NCBI GenBank assembly: GCA_010093605.1
Contig: MU004203.1
Location: forward strand, 388,391 to 452,390
Direction: 5' to 3'
DNA length: 64,000 nucleotides
Source of the DNA: Lophium mytilinum
Taxonomy: Eukaryota > Ascomycota > Dothideomycetes > Mytilinidiales > Mytilinidiaceae
Part shown: piece by piece, positions 1 through 12,821 of the stretch
Layout: each line of letters begins with the position of its first letter
How positions within the stretch are numbered: position 1 is the stretch's first letter
Position numbers and translations under genes: made by a program
Notes under the pieces: model-generated
Databases searched by the model: none
Told to the model about the DNA's origin: nothing
Seen by the model: the letters and a program-made list of their open reading frames with translations, nothing else

Positions 1-16
1 GTCTCTCTCTCTTTTC

Positions 17-93
17 TCACGAACCCGAACCTCCAAGACAGAGGTGTGTTGGTATACTGGCCATTTAGGCAAATGTGGGGTAGGGAGTGGCAC
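17..93. other. Left edge, 3' flank of the aminotransferase
   Basis: Short flank beyond the aminotransferase stop; no feature supported, and the transcript end is not visible. Confidence 0.4.
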
Positions 94-1609
94 TCACTTT
101 TTAACGATACGCTCAATGGCGTCCATTCCCTTCTCGAGGATGTCCATAGTCGGGCCGTAGGAGATACGGACGAAATCTGTTGAAGGTTGTTAAGACTGGG
201 GAAGGATGGTATGGTACAGTGAGCACTTACGATGGCAAGGACTATCAAACAGATCTCGCCTCTTGCTCGGGTTCAAATCGAAAAAGATACCTGGCACTAC
301 GATGACCTTCTCCTCCAAACACGCCGAAAAGAAGTTCAGCCCATCGTTAATCGACTCCGGTAGACAGCTCAGATCCAGCCACAGATAGAACGTGCTGTTC
401 GGCAAGAACGGGAGCTTGAACCCCATTGCCTCGAGGCGTTGAATCACATAGTCGCGCTTCATGCGGAAGTGTGTCTGCAGCGCGCGCATCTCGTGCCGCA
501 CACGGTTCGGCTCGAGCATCTGCACGGCGGCTTCTTGGAAGGGCACGTTGGTGCCGCCGTCTAAGTAGGAACCACACGAGCCGATAGCTTTAATGAATTC
601 CTTGGGCCCGAGAATCCACGCAACACGCCAGCCGGGAAGGCGGAACCGCTTGGTCAGCCCGTCAATGATGAGCACGTCGTCTTCGTCGACATCTTCGACG
701 TTGTCGGCGGACGAGATGACGGTACCGTCGCAATCGGTGGTGTAGTTGTAACCCTATCGACGGTTAGTGAAAGCTTGGGTTACGAAGCTTTCGGCTACGA
801 TTCTAGCTACTTACACAGTAAAACTCGTCCATGATCAGTGTTGCACGATCACGGCAGATGTTCTGGATCTGAGCCAATTCCGGATTGGTTATGATCTGAC
901 CAGTCGGGTTCCTTGGATTCGAGGTCAAGATGACCGAAGTACCTCTGGCGATCTCTTCTGCGATCTTGTCAGGGTGCAGATGGTAGCCGTCTTCCCTAGA
1001 CAAAGGGATAGGAATAGGGGCGATCTACGACGAATTAGCTCTATTATAGACCTAGCTGTGCCCTCCTTCTCAACTTACGTTCTTGAATAGCGACAACATC
1101 TCATTGTACGCCGTATAATCCGGGATGAAAAATCCCAGGTACGCATTGCCCAACACCGCCGCAATCCGAATCAAACCGGCCCTACCGCCAGGCACAATGC
1201 ACACGTTCTCCCACGTATACTGGCTCTTCCGCCACTTGCGATGATGCTGGTTGTACATGTTCGCGACCGCCTCTCTCAATGGTCTGATACCCGCCGTCGG
1301 GCCATACTCGCGCCCAGTCATGGAGATATCAATAGTGTGAGGGCGTTCGAAGCACCCCTGGATGTCATCGTCAACCTCCGGGGCACCTTGGCCAAGGTTC
1401 GCCCATGCCTCTGGGTTCTCAGCGAAGCCGTGCTCGTAGGCGCGCTCGGAAGTCCAGACGACGCCGGTAGAGGCGCGGGTCGGGTCGAGGCCGGCGTGGG
1501 GCTTGTGGCCTTCGTGGGAGGAGCGAAATTGGCGATGAATCTTCGAGTTGAGTTCTGCATGTTTTCTTACTTCAGTAGGGCTCTCGGGGAGGGGGATTGT
1601 GAAGGACAT
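94..1609 (-). CDS. PLP-dependent class I/II aminotransferase, 4 exons, about 448 aa
   Basis: Exons read as 1079-1609, 815-1024, 231-753 and 94-176; all junctions are GT-AG and the frame closes at the TGA at 94-96. The protein is a fold-type I pyridoxal-phosphate aminotransferase. It has the N-terminal substrate region with GREYGPTAGIRPLREAVA, the NPRNPTGQ motif that holds the cofactor ring region, DEFYC, and the Schiff-base lysine in the stretch DGLTKRFRLPGWRVAW. The C-terminal arm carries VRISYGP with the substrate-carboxylate arginine. It probably transaminates an amino acid with 2-oxoglutarate in the cytosol; the exact substrate cannot be told from sequence. I chose the ATG at 1609 because it begins the acidic, conserved-looking N-terminus; an in-frame ATG at 1654 would add 15 residues (mostly hydrophobic, possibly a leader). 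Confidence 0.9.
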
Positions 1610-3534
1610 CTTGTGTCGTAGGGATATGGCAAAAAAGGGAGCTGAGAGAAACACAAGGAAAACTACACAGAAATGAAGCTACATAAAGAAGAACCCTCGA
1701 ATTGAGGGCTGGAAAAAGGGAATTGCACTGCGGGGCACCGATCCCCAGGTACCCCAGAGGTACAGGATGCATCTGCAGTCCAGCCTCCTTAATCCCCAGC
1801 TTACAGGCGCTCCGAAAGAAGAAAATGCGATCAAATCAGTCTGAGGTGCATGCCGCAAACCCACCGCCAGCACGAGCTCCTTCTGCGACCATTGACTGGA
1901 TACATCGTGAAGCCCGAAGTGGCCCCAATCACCTCGCAGTAGCAGCATGCCGCTACAAACGCGACGCTCCGTAGCTCCAAAAGCTGCATGACGTGTGTGG
2001 GAAAAGCAAAACGCAGGTAGTAAGCGGGAAAGAAGAAGCCAACTCACCGCTCTCACTCGGATCCTTACTCGTCGAAAAGCGCCGCTCCTTTGAGAAGCTG
2101 GCCCGGCCAGGTTTGACGTGCGGGATTCGCGCTGCAGAGAAAGACATCTTCACAGCTTTGTAGTCCCCGGTGTGTAGGTGGTGATGTCTTCGAACGTCGT
2201 CCAAGCTCAAGCTCAATCAACAAAGGGTAGAAATATTCAGACCGACAACGACTGCAACAGCAGAAAAGCTGGAAAGTATGACAATAATGGAGTAAGACGA
2301 AGCAGCAAGCTGTCAGCGTTCAACTTCAGAACTGGAACTGCCGTGGGGTGTGCGCAAGCCCGCATATATACCCCCCCCAAAGCTCCACCGTCACCTCCCC
2401 CCCTTGCGAGCCTGTTTCGCCATAGCTTCCCACGTCGCCCAAGGGTCCGTCTTCGGGCCACGCAGCCAAGATGCCCATTCGCCATCGGCCGGGCCGTGCC
2501 ATGCACTGGGGAGTTGCCATTGGCGATTTGCCCATCGATGGAACCGGGCACCAGCAGCGCGCCCAAAAGCTTGCTCCCTGCGGCATTCCCTGCGGCAACC
2601 CCTGCAAGCCCGATGCGCGGGATGCTTAGCAGCACGGCTCGAGCGAAGTGGAGAATGTGGCAGTTGAGATGTGGCCCCCCTTGGGTCGCTGAGGCACAGT
2701 CCGCAGCTGCATGTCTCTCCATAATCGCCCGCCAGCTGCCTCATCCCGCAACAATCGCCGTCGGCGCCGCCTTCCTTCGAAAATCGAGTGGTGAGGCAAT
2801 CTCAAAGTCTCCTGTTGCCCGTCGCCGTTGCTCGGAGGGGGGATAATACCTCAGCGCCTCAACCCACGGCCCTTTTCCTCTGTCAACTCGCACGGAGGCC
2901 ATCGTGCAACGCGCGCAGCCCCGTTACGTTCCGCCCGCCAGAATAGGAACGGTTCTAGAAAAGAAATCTCATAACGGCCCCTAGCAACCGCTGTCCGTGG
3001 GCATTTTAGCTTTCGCCTCATTTGCGCCCTGTTCCGGCATTGATATCAGACTTCAGCCTCACGGCAAAATAGGGCCCATAGCCCGCTTCCAATGAGGCTC
3101 TCAGCCAAAGGAGTCAAATGTCGGAACTGCTCACCACTCGTGCCAGCACGGCGTCTCAACCGACCATGAACCTAGTCCCGACACCCTCGTTAACCGAGTG
3201 CGAGTCTCATGTTTCACCTTTCGAAAGTGTTGCGTCGCAGTGGCCACCCGTATGCCAACCCGCGCCCAATTGCCCGATTGCTGACGGGGCGTGCGTGTCG
3301 TCTCGTCGTCCACGACCGAAGCAACGCAACGACCGACACACTGCGCGATTAATCTCGGAGCGCAATGAATCATGAACGGAGGTGATGATACAGACAGACA
3401 ACTGTGGTTACACTCTATATACAGCAGCGCCACAGCCACCCCCTTTATCACTATCACTTCCACATTTGGATCCTAATACACGAAACAGATGCTACCATAG
3501 TACAAATCTAACAAATAAAACCCGCTGATCCAAA
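1610..3534. other. Intergenic, 1.9 kb upstream of the aminotransferase
   Basis: Several overlapping open frames of 60-220 codons occur here on both strands, but none shows a domain, splice logic or codon bias, so I call no gene. A TATA-like run at 2363-2370, read on the minus strand, could start an aminotransferase transcript with a leader of about 700 nt. The rest is unremarkable, with a C-run after the TATA-like site. Confidence 0.5.
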
Positions 3535-6419
3535 TCACTCAATCGGCTCCTCCTCCAACAGGACCTTGAAACTAAACGGCTCAAACGGCACACCGTCGCC
3601 CATGAAATGCTTGCTCATTGCCTCGACCCAATGCAGCCGCAAACTGTGCAACATGGCGCTCGTGCCCTCCATGACACACAGCACGAAAACCGTGAGCACA
3701 AACCAGAAGTAGAAGATGACGACGATGGCAATCGTGCCTACGATGCCCTTCATGCCGAACGCAATATTCATCGTCATGTCCCACAGCACGATGGAGAGGC
3801 GCTGATGGGCGAGGGAGAGGGCCCAGAGGCGGAGGTAAGAGGCCGTGTGGGAGACGCAGTTGAGGCAGAATTCTGGAGAGGAAAGTATTAGCTTCTTGCT
3901 CGATATCCTAAGATTCTCTGATCTCGACTTACCAATTGTGTGAATGATTTGGTGAATCATGACTTCCGAGAACTCGAATTCCTCGTGTTCTTCACCATGT
4001 CCGATATCCTGCGTAATCATGGCAACACCATCTTCGTCATCGCCATAGCTATCCCGGCCACCGTTCAATGTCTGGCCTTCGTCGTCATCGTCATCGTCAT
4101 CGTCCAGTGCGCTGACCCTAGTACTCTCGCCAATACCACGGTATCCTAACGCGCGAGCCTTATTATGCTCATAACGGAGGTAGAAAGGCTTCAGGAAAAG
4201 AAGCACCGGAACGCAGACTAGGGCCATGAGAAGCAAAATGACCTGTACAGTAGCCTGGCCCTTGTACAGCGGTGCAGCAGGGTTTTCGAGCGTGCCAGGT
4301 TGGAGAAACATGTAGATGAGCATGTTGAGAAGACTGGGAGGATCCTGTCCGATAGCAACCCAGTCAACGCACCACTTGTAGACGATGGTGACGGCTAAGT
4401 AGCCGAAGATTGACTGGAAGAAGATCATGCCTGGCACGAAGTTGCCCCAGATATCAATTGGTGTCTTGAAGTAGCGAGCGTTGACCAGGGACCAGCAAAG
4501 GGAGAAGGTCATCTACTTATGTTAGAACAGCCCTGCAGGTAAAGTGCATGAGAACAACTTACGTGACACCAACCAAGAAGAATACTGAGTTTCATCTTGT
4601 AGCTGTTGGAGAACAACAGATCATTTTCGGTATCATGCCACCTCCAATCCAAGCCAAACGGATATGTGTAGCCTTGGACTCGTGTAGAACCTGGACCATG
4701 TCCATCGTCGTCCCATTCCCACATGGATGTGAAAAAAGGTAGCTCCTTTGAAAACGCGTCACAGTAGATGAAGCCAGTATACATAGAGAAGATCCCCATC
4801 ATCAGGACAATGTACCGTCCGTAGAAAATCATGGAGAAAAGTTCGTCGAGCTTGCTCCGCAGTAGGGACTTCTCATAGTAGATCATGGCCAAGGCAGCGA
4901 GTAACAAGATGGAACCGTGTCCCAAGTCGCCAAACATGACAGCGAACAGGAAGGGGAATGTGACGATAGTTGGTAGACCTGGATTGACTTCGCGATACTT
5001 TATGGTACCGTATGCATCGATAATGGTTTGGAAAGCAAGCGTAAACTTGTTCGTCTTAAAGTAAGTCGGTGGCGTCTTGTTGGTCTTGACTTGGTTTACA
5101 ATGGTCGGAACCGAGAGACCGGCACGGTCGTTGACATCCTGGAGCGTAGACTTGATCAGTCCAAGGGCATTGGTAGGTGCCCAAGCTTCGGCAATGAGGG
5201 TCTTCCGTTGGTGGTCGTAAGAAAACTTATTCAAAGTCTGGTAAACTGCCTTCTCTTTCTTGATAATGGTCATCCAGGCAGCCAAGCTACGTCCAATAGC
5301 AGTCAGCTCAGCATCCAGCGTTTGCTTGGTGTTCCTCAAGACGCTTGCCAAGTCGCTCAATCGAGTATTGACCTCATGAATCTGGTCCCGGCGCAACTCG
5401 CTGTTCTCGTCCACACTGTATAGGTCGGCACCCAGCGATTCAGAGATCTTGCGGATCTTAGCAATGATTTCCTTGCCGTGTGCGAAGATGATGAAGACGT
5501 TCTTGCTAGTTTCCTCGTTCGTCTCTGGGTTGATGATGGGCTCCGGGATCTCGGACTGGTTCATGTACAAATTGCCGCGCAACGTCCGCCAGAGAATTCT
5601 TTCAAAGGACGCAATCCGTTCCCGGGGAATGACTCCAGCAACGAATCCAATGTTCATGACGGAGAAAGAGCGATCACCGCCAGCTTCGCCATTTTGTCCA
5701 TTCTGTTCAACGTCGCGCAGGAGGGGGGCATCGTCGTTATCAATCGAGTGTCTGATTTCCTCGGTCTGGCCACGAGCCTGTCTTCAATGTTAGTATAATT
5801 TAGATACTCCGAGGCAGTATCGGTGAAATCCCACCCTATCGAAGAAGCCACCAGCTTCTCTAAGCACCCATCGCCACTCCGTAAGCTCGACCTCCCGTCT
5901 CTTCAACGTCTCGTAGCTCTCATTGAGCGACGATATTCTGTTTTCCAAGCTCTGGCTCTTATCCGCAAGCTCGTCAATCTCAGAAGCAGAAGGCGAGGTG
6001 AACGGGTTGTTGAAATCGTAGATAGATCTCATCGGAATGGAGGCCTTGTCCATCTGGGTGTGGAAGTATCCTAGCCCACGTCAGCTTCATCAGACCTCAG
6101 TATCGGTGTATTGACATACGAAGCTGCCTCTCCACATTGTCTAGGCGGCGGATCTCTTGCGTGAAGGTACGTTGGAAGGCAGTAGTTTCGGCATTGAGCT
6201 AGCAAAAAGCAATGGAGTTAGCATTCAAGTTCATCTACTTTGTCTGCAAACACCCTAGTAATGAAGGCGAGAGCTCCCAGCTGCACTTACATCCCGAAAG
6301 TCCATGACACCAAGCTCCCCAAGGGCAGAGACGACCTCGCGCCCTATCTCATTGGCGATGTAGAGCTGGGTCAAGGACATGTCCGCCGAGCGGAACAGGG
6401 TGTCCTGTGGTGGAGCCAT
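3535..6419 (-). CDS. VPH1: V-type proton ATPase V0 subunit a, 6 exons, 858 aa
   Basis: Exons: 6291-6419, 6120-6198, 5835-6070, 4563-5777, 3933-4512, 3535-3872; lengths sum to 2577 nt, exactly 859 codons with stop. Subunit a is the membrane arm of the vacuolar/Golgi proton pump: its N-terminal cytosolic half ties the stator together and the C-terminal half forms the proton half-channels. Visible landmarks are the N-terminal [13 protein letters not shown], the coiled region after [36 protein letters not shown], and the channel helix [19 protein letters not shown] with the essential arginine. A run of eight aspartates (about residue 640) lies in a cytosolic loop. Fungi often have one such gene serving both Vph1 and Stv1 roles. 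The 60-nt last intron (3873-3932) has no stop in frame. Confidence 0.97.
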
Positions 6420-6944
6420 GTTGGCGGCTGGGAAGACAGATCACTTGCTCCGCGATGGTCCGTCTTTCGAAGGAGTGGAGGCGATATGCCGGGGAAGGTG
6501 TGAGGTGGGAACGATGAAGCACTGCCTTCGCGATGATGCTGCAAGATGGCGCTAATCTAAATCACGTGCCAGCGCTTGGACCTCCTCATCACTCAACTAT
6601 GACCATCACAGAGAAATCAACCATTGATACATTATTGATTATATGTATATATGCTCAGAGTAATTATAGCAGTCATTCTCATGTTACTTAGTTCTACAAG
6701 AGTTAACCGTACTTCGAGTACGTACCACAGGGCCTCATGAGCAGAGAAGCCGACCTTCCACCATTTCGACCCCCGAAAAAAAAACCACATATGATATCCT
6801 AAAGATGCGTGAAGTAAGAAAAAGCGATATGGTAGTAAGCTCGTCAAGCACACGTTTTCCCTGTAAATTCGGAAAGAGACTAAAAAACATGCAGACATCT
6901 GGACCCGTATAGGTTTCACCCTACAATTCATCCTCCACATTCCA
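6420..6944. other. Intergenic, 525 bp
   Basis: Region between the V-ATPase start and the MER3 stop on the same strand. It must hold the V-ATPase promoter and the MER3 3' end. It is AT-rich around 6620-6680 and 6770-6900; no further gene is supported. Confidence 0.6.
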
Positions 6945-9900
6945 TCAGATGAACTCTACAAGATCACCGAATTCAGCTAGGACCCATGGTTCAATTTCTT
7001 CATAGCCCGGTGGCACGACAACATGCTTGAGTGTGTCGTCGTCATGATTCTTGGAGCCGGCGGCCTCTTCTCCTTGGATGGCAACCTTAAATTTCGGAGC
7101 CATTTGGTCCTCGTCTCCGAGATAGCGAATATTCTGATCGAATGCCTCGTTCCTCGGGGGAACATTCTCCTTTTCTGAAGACATCGCATCTGTACTGGTA
7201 TGGATATTCGTAAACTGAGAGTACCTAGAGGCCTTTTTCGCGGGGCCTACATTCCCTAGATATGAGGTCATTGGTGTGTTGCCTTCAATCGGAGCTTGAG
7301 AACTACTGGTTTCGTTGAAGAATAGGGATCGACCTTTCTCTGGAGGTAGGCGCTGAACGCCAACTGCTGAGGATGGCGTATGGCTCTGCTCTACGGGCAA
7401 GTCTCGGGTACCCATTGTTGAAGACGAAGAGTGAACGTGAGTCGGAGCCTCCTGCATGAAAGTGTCTTCCACTAGGGAATCATTGTCCCTCTTCAGATTC
7501 TCCATACCGGGTTCTTCATCCATTCGCGCATCATAGTCGTCATCGAAGTAGATGTCGCCATAGTCTTCGTTGCCGTTGTCCCACTGCATGTCTTGCAGAT
7601 CCTGGGAGTCCGCCAGGCCCACCATTGCAGCATCAAGCTCCGAGTCGTCGCCATCAAACATGGACTGTTCCTCGGCAGCGGTAGATCCCGGCAGGTGTTC
7701 GATATCATCTTCAATCGGATCGCTAATCTCCCGTCGCACTCCTTGCTTCGTAATAACGACCTTAGGTCTTGACGGAGCTTCGGCTGCTTTTGGAACATCC
7801 GGCGGTGAAGTCAGGTCATCCATCCACCCATCCCCATAACTAGTTTCCGTAGAAGGCTCTACTGTGTTTTCTTTGGCCATGAAAGACAGCACTGACCTGT
7901 CTCCTTTCGAATAGGAATACGCCGGCTTCTTGTGCATGACCGCGGACACCGAAGCTGGCGGGTCCTTTTTCTGAATACTTGAATGGAGCTGATTCAACTG
8001 CACGAAGTCTCGAGGCCCGTGAGTCGCATAGTTCTTTCTCTTCTCGTCTTCTGTCAGATCCACCTGCTCAATAGCGGCCGAGCTCTTTCGCTTCGATACG
8101 TTGAGCTGTAGTTTAGACTGAGTCTTGTCCCTGGAGCTTCTTAATTGCTGAGTTTGATCGGAACCCTTCCGAGTACTGGCAATCTGTGACGCTGTAGCCT
8201 TCTTCTTGGCCCTCTTGGGTAGTTTGTCGAGTCCCTCGCGGCAGCACAAGTGTTTGCACTTGGTCTTGTCACCGCACCTATGATTACACGCCCATTTCCC
8301 GTTCTCAAGCTTGGGTGGCTCGTCATCCACTTCTTCCTCCGAGTCGTCTGCCTTTCTCTTTCCCTTCTTCAAAGATGCATTTTGAGCAGTATTATTCCGC
8401 GTCATAACTGATGTGGTGCTGCCAAAGTCGTCGATGTGGGCGAAATCGAGATCCCCAACGCCGGCAACAGCCAACAATTCAGAGTCATCCAGTCCGTCGT
8501 CTCCGAATTCGTCGCTTGCTTCGGAGAATTTCCTGGTCAGGCCGCGTTCCTCAGCACGTCTTCGAGACGTATTCGAGGTTGGCTTCTCGGGCTCTTTTTG
8601 GGGTTGTGGTTTTGGTGAAGGAAACATGGACGGGCGAATCTCCGGTTTGAGTGTTGCGTGCCGCATTGTCCCAGCTACACTACCGTGTTAGCAGATGACT
8701 CTAAGCTCCATCTGTTTTCTCACCTATCTCATCGCACATCACGTAGCACGTGATTGATTGGTCCACACTTGTCAAGAGAGCTGAGAACTGTAGATCCTGG
8801 CCATTCCCGAGTTTCTGACCACTGCAAGTTGTCAGCTATTTTACTGGTCATATGGGTGAGATGTGTGATTGCTACCTTGTGCGAGCGAAATGCACTTTGT
8901 GACCATCAGAAGTCTCCGCCAGGAAACAGACGTATACAGGTTTGTTGCGATATTGAGTCGCTGGTTTCTCGTTCATAAATCCGATTTCAGCCCTCACTTG
9001 AATCTTGACGCCCTCGCCACACTTGGCAACCTAAATCGGTAATAAGCATTAATCCGGACGCTGACCCAAACAGTTACACTCACCGAGCTGGGAACCAGAT
9101 ATACCGACACATGTAGCTTTGGGAAGTGTTTCAAACCAGCGAGAAGTTTCATGCCAAACGGAGGATTCTTGCCGAGTACCATCTCGATCCGATGAGCTTC
9201 GTTGTTCTCAAGTGCTTCAATGGAATTGATGCCTCCGTTGACAAGCTTTCTGACCGCGACTATTCCAAGCTGCTCAATCTGCTTGATCTGCATCGGGCTA
9301 TCATCCCAAGCCCGGCCACCAAGGCTGCGTTCTAACATCAGTGCGTTGCGGATAGCTACCGAGTCCTCAAGGGTTAGTTCGCAGTCGATGATACAACGTA
9401 CGAGGCGATTGATGTGCTTGAAAATGATTGAAGTCTCGGTGAGATATTGCTGTCTATGCTTCCCGGCCTTCTCGTCAAAGCCAAGCTCAGCTCCGCCGAG
9501 GTGAGCTTGTATGATCAGTGACGTCTTGTGCATAGGCAAAGCCAAGTCTACAGGTATTGGGAATCTGATAGATGGAGATTTGTTGAGTTCTTTGTAGACT
9601 GGCTTCTCTCCTGCTCGAAAACGCAGCTCTTTGAATTCGACAGCCTGGGCAAGTGCAGAAAGCTACTCATCGTGTCAGCAAAGTATTTCAAAAAGAGGAT
9701 AGTATCTTACGATGTCAGATATCTTGGCCTTCGGCGGCAACCCCATAAAATGGCGCATGGTCTCGAATTGCACGTAGTAGCGTGCCATTGCATGACCAAA
9801 TTCGGTACATTTCAATACCTCGCCTGCCGTCACAAGATTAGTATCTTGAAGCAAGTCAATGTCCCTCGAGCAGATGCTGTCAAGTTGCTCATCAATGTCT

Positions 9901-12268
9901 TGTCCGCTTCTTGCGCCTTCAAGCTTGTAGTGTTCTGGGTTCTGCTTCAAGCGGACGAACAAGAACGTCCCAGCTAGCCATTTCTTCGCTGTTTGAGTAT
10001 TCGTAATCGTTCCGAGGCCGATTTCGGCATTGAGGTGGTCGATGAGATTGAGATGTAAACGACTCTCGAGCAAATCTCGGCCAGACACCATTGATTCATA
10101 CCGCTGAACCTTACTCTGCCTCGTCATAATAACTGCAACCGCGCTATCGTCGAATTGGGGTCGCCCTGCCCGACCGAGCATCTGCATGATCTCTAAGTCT
10201 GCGTACTCGCTCATCAGGGGCCCAGCCCAATAAACGGTGTTTTTGATGATGGCAAAGTGGCAGGGCAAGTTGACACCCACGGCCAAGGTAGACGTGCAGC
10301 AGATGACGTTGAGGTCTCCATTCAGAAAGCCATTTTCGACACCAAGTCGATCACTTGGGTTCAGGCCCGCGTGGTGGAATGCGACCGCCGAAGATGCACA
10401 AGCTGGCCCGGAATTAGTTTGGGTTTGTAGAACTGTGGTCAGAAACGGGCAACTTACTTTGAAGATCGTTATCTGCAAACGATATCCTCCTCTTTGGCGC
10501 CTCCCAATATCGATCTCTAGGCCCTTTCGTTGCCCACCAATTCGCAAGGAGTTTCGCGGTGGCTACCGTCGAGTTCCTGGTAGGACAGAACACCATGATT
10601 GGCTTTCGTTGTGAGTATTTAGCAATGACCTCGGGAAGCCTGGTGACGATATTATATTAGCTTTTCTGCGTTCGTACGCCACGACAGGTTTGATACACGA
10701 CGTACTTGCTGTCTAAATACTTTTCGAATGCGAACTCATTCTGGTTGTTCGATTGATATCCACAGACGTATTTCTGAAGTTTCACGGGCCTGAACTGCTC
10801 GCCAAATTGCTCATTAGCCGCAGGTTGATCTGTATGGGTCGCATCTTTGCCTAGCCAGGCCGCGACATCTTTGAAGTTTGGTACTGTTGCAGACAAAGCC
10901 ACAAACCGTACATCGGAGCTAACGGATTTCATGCGCGAGACGACTGCTTCGAGGGTTGCGCCGCGCTCATCCTTGAGAATGTGGACCTCATCGATGAGAA
11001 AGAGCTTGACTAGTTGCATCAATTTCTCGTGGTCTTTCCACTTTCGAGTCATGCTGTCCCATTTCTCTGGAGTGGTGATGATGATACTTGCACTTTGAAC
11101 GTTTCGGATCTGTGAGATTTCACTATCACCTGTCAATTCTTCACAACGCAGACCCAATGGGCCAAACTTCTTCTGCCAATCACGTTGACGCTCAGAACAA
11201 AGCGACTTGATGGGCGCTTGATACACGATTTTGAACTGCCCACTGGGGTATTGATTGATGGCGCGGCAGATAGCGAGCTCGAGAACTGCCGTTTTCCCGC
11301 TACCTGTAGGCGACGCGAGCACAAAGTTGTCGCTAGACTTGTAGACTTGCTGGAAACATTTTGACTGAATTGCGTTGAACAAAGGGAATGGAAATACGGT
11401 TCGAAGGCGGTCGGGTAGTTCAGTGACCGGGACTAATGCGATGCCTTGAGCCGTAGGCGGGGCATGCGGCAGGTCAATCCGTTTTGGGGCAGCTCTGGCC
11501 TTGTGGTAAGATGGCTCGAAGGTATGGCCTTGGCTCTGTGACGGTTCTTGTCTCGGATGCTCCTGTTTCAAAGGTCTCTTCGAAGGTGGTGGTATCGGCG
11601 GTCCAATGTCACTTCGGCGTTGGCTCGCTCTCATGGCCGGACTGGAGAGCAATGCGTGAGAGTCTGAGCTAGACTCGGGGGCTGGTGGAGGTCTGTAGGC
11701 AAATAGCCCTCCTTGAGAAGTGTTAGCCTGCGTTCTGTTAGAAATCGTAGCTGTTCCCACCTAGCTCTCCAACGCCTGGAGGCTGAGATGCATAAGGCGA
11801 ACCTGTGTAACACTGTCAGTATGCCTCCGGCCATCCCACCTTGCAGACACCAACCTTTTCGCAGACTCAGACTCATGTCCATTTCCGGGGGCGCTTGCAT
11901 TGGCTGACTTGCTGGAGCTCCATCGTCAAAGTATCGCGAAGAGCTCGGCGCCAGAGAGAGCCGGGCTCGACCTTGTTCTGCCTGTGCCTGTCGGTCTTCG
12001 AGAGGTCGTCGCATAAGCTCTTTGTCTGCAGATTGTGAGTGGAGTGTGTAGCCTTGTGTGATTTGGGACCTGTACCAAAGGCATCGAAATGAGTTTCAAT
12101 CTCGCCCACGCCGTATTGACGAGGACTCTCGTATCGATACTCAATATTCTGACGAGGGCCTGGCTGGAGTTCCTCATATCCGACCGCGGACAACTCCCGG
12201 GCGGATGAAGGCACTTGATGGCCCTGTTCGAGCTGGTCGAGCATAGCCCACATTGAGGCATCCTCCAT
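6945..12268 (-). CDS. MER3: ATP-dependent DNA helicase MER3/HFM1 (meiotic), 10 exons, about 1618 aa
   Basis: Exons: 12070-12268, 11855-12025, 11774-11802, 10706-11727, 10458-10639, 9711-10402, 9084-9662, 8876-9030, 8724-8821, 6945-8674; they sum to 4857 nt with no stop. This is an SF2 Ski2-like helicase with Walker A SPTGSGKT, DEVH box, SATVPN, TSTLAVGVNLP (motif V) and QMLGRAGRPQFD (motif VI), followed by winged-helix and Sec63 regions. Near the end lies a cysteine/histidine knuckle (CNHRCGDKTKCKHLCC), then a roughly 430-residue acidic, low-complexity tail. MER3/HFM1 unwinds recombination intermediates and favours class I (ZMM) crossovers in meiosis. Exon 3 is only 29 nt. The fourth-exon acceptor at 11727 was chosen because it keeps the frame and has a CTAAC branch site. 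A start 9 codons upstream (12295) is possible. Confidence 0.93.
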
Positions 12269-12821
12269 GGTAGATGTCAGGCATGGGCAGCTCACGGAGA
12301 GGACACGAAGGCCTAGGGTGCTGAGCTATGGTAGAAGTAGGATGGTAAGCGGAGAGAGTGGGAGACGGAACTGATGAAGATGTGAGGTTGACGTTGACAT
12401 TGGCTCAGAGCAGGCACGGGACCTGCGACACTACAGCTTCAGCGTGTCGACTTTGGGCAAATTCTTGGATGCCTTTCGAATACACAAACACACAGAACCT
12501 CCCTAAAACCTATCAATGCGCCTTTGGTTCATGCAAAGCTGTCGTCGTCATACCTGTGACTTCGAACCACGTGCCCGCCATTCCCATACACACCACATAA
12601 AATGCAACGCCACCACCATTGTTTTCCATATCCAATCCCAAACAAATGCATCCTTCGTACGACGTATCGGCGAAGGCCATAATCTTTCAATCAACCTCAT
12701 AGCTCAATCATCAATCCAACTACATGCAGCACCCGCAAAGAGCCCCCTTACCCAAATGTACCCCTGGTTCTACGAAAATATGTGCAACGAAGTCTTGTCA
12801 TGTGCAATTATCCAACGTCCG
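12269..12821. other. Intergenic, 553 bp
   Basis: Between the MER3 start and the nucleotide-sugar transporter stop on the same strand. It holds the presumed MER3 promoter and the transporter 3' UTR. No gene or strong motif seen. Confidence 0.6.

Noticed and set aside
2178-2846. 222-codon open frame upstream of the aminotransferase
   Set aside because: Opposed by equally long frames on the other strand; low-complexity Pro/Ala/Arg content and no family features.
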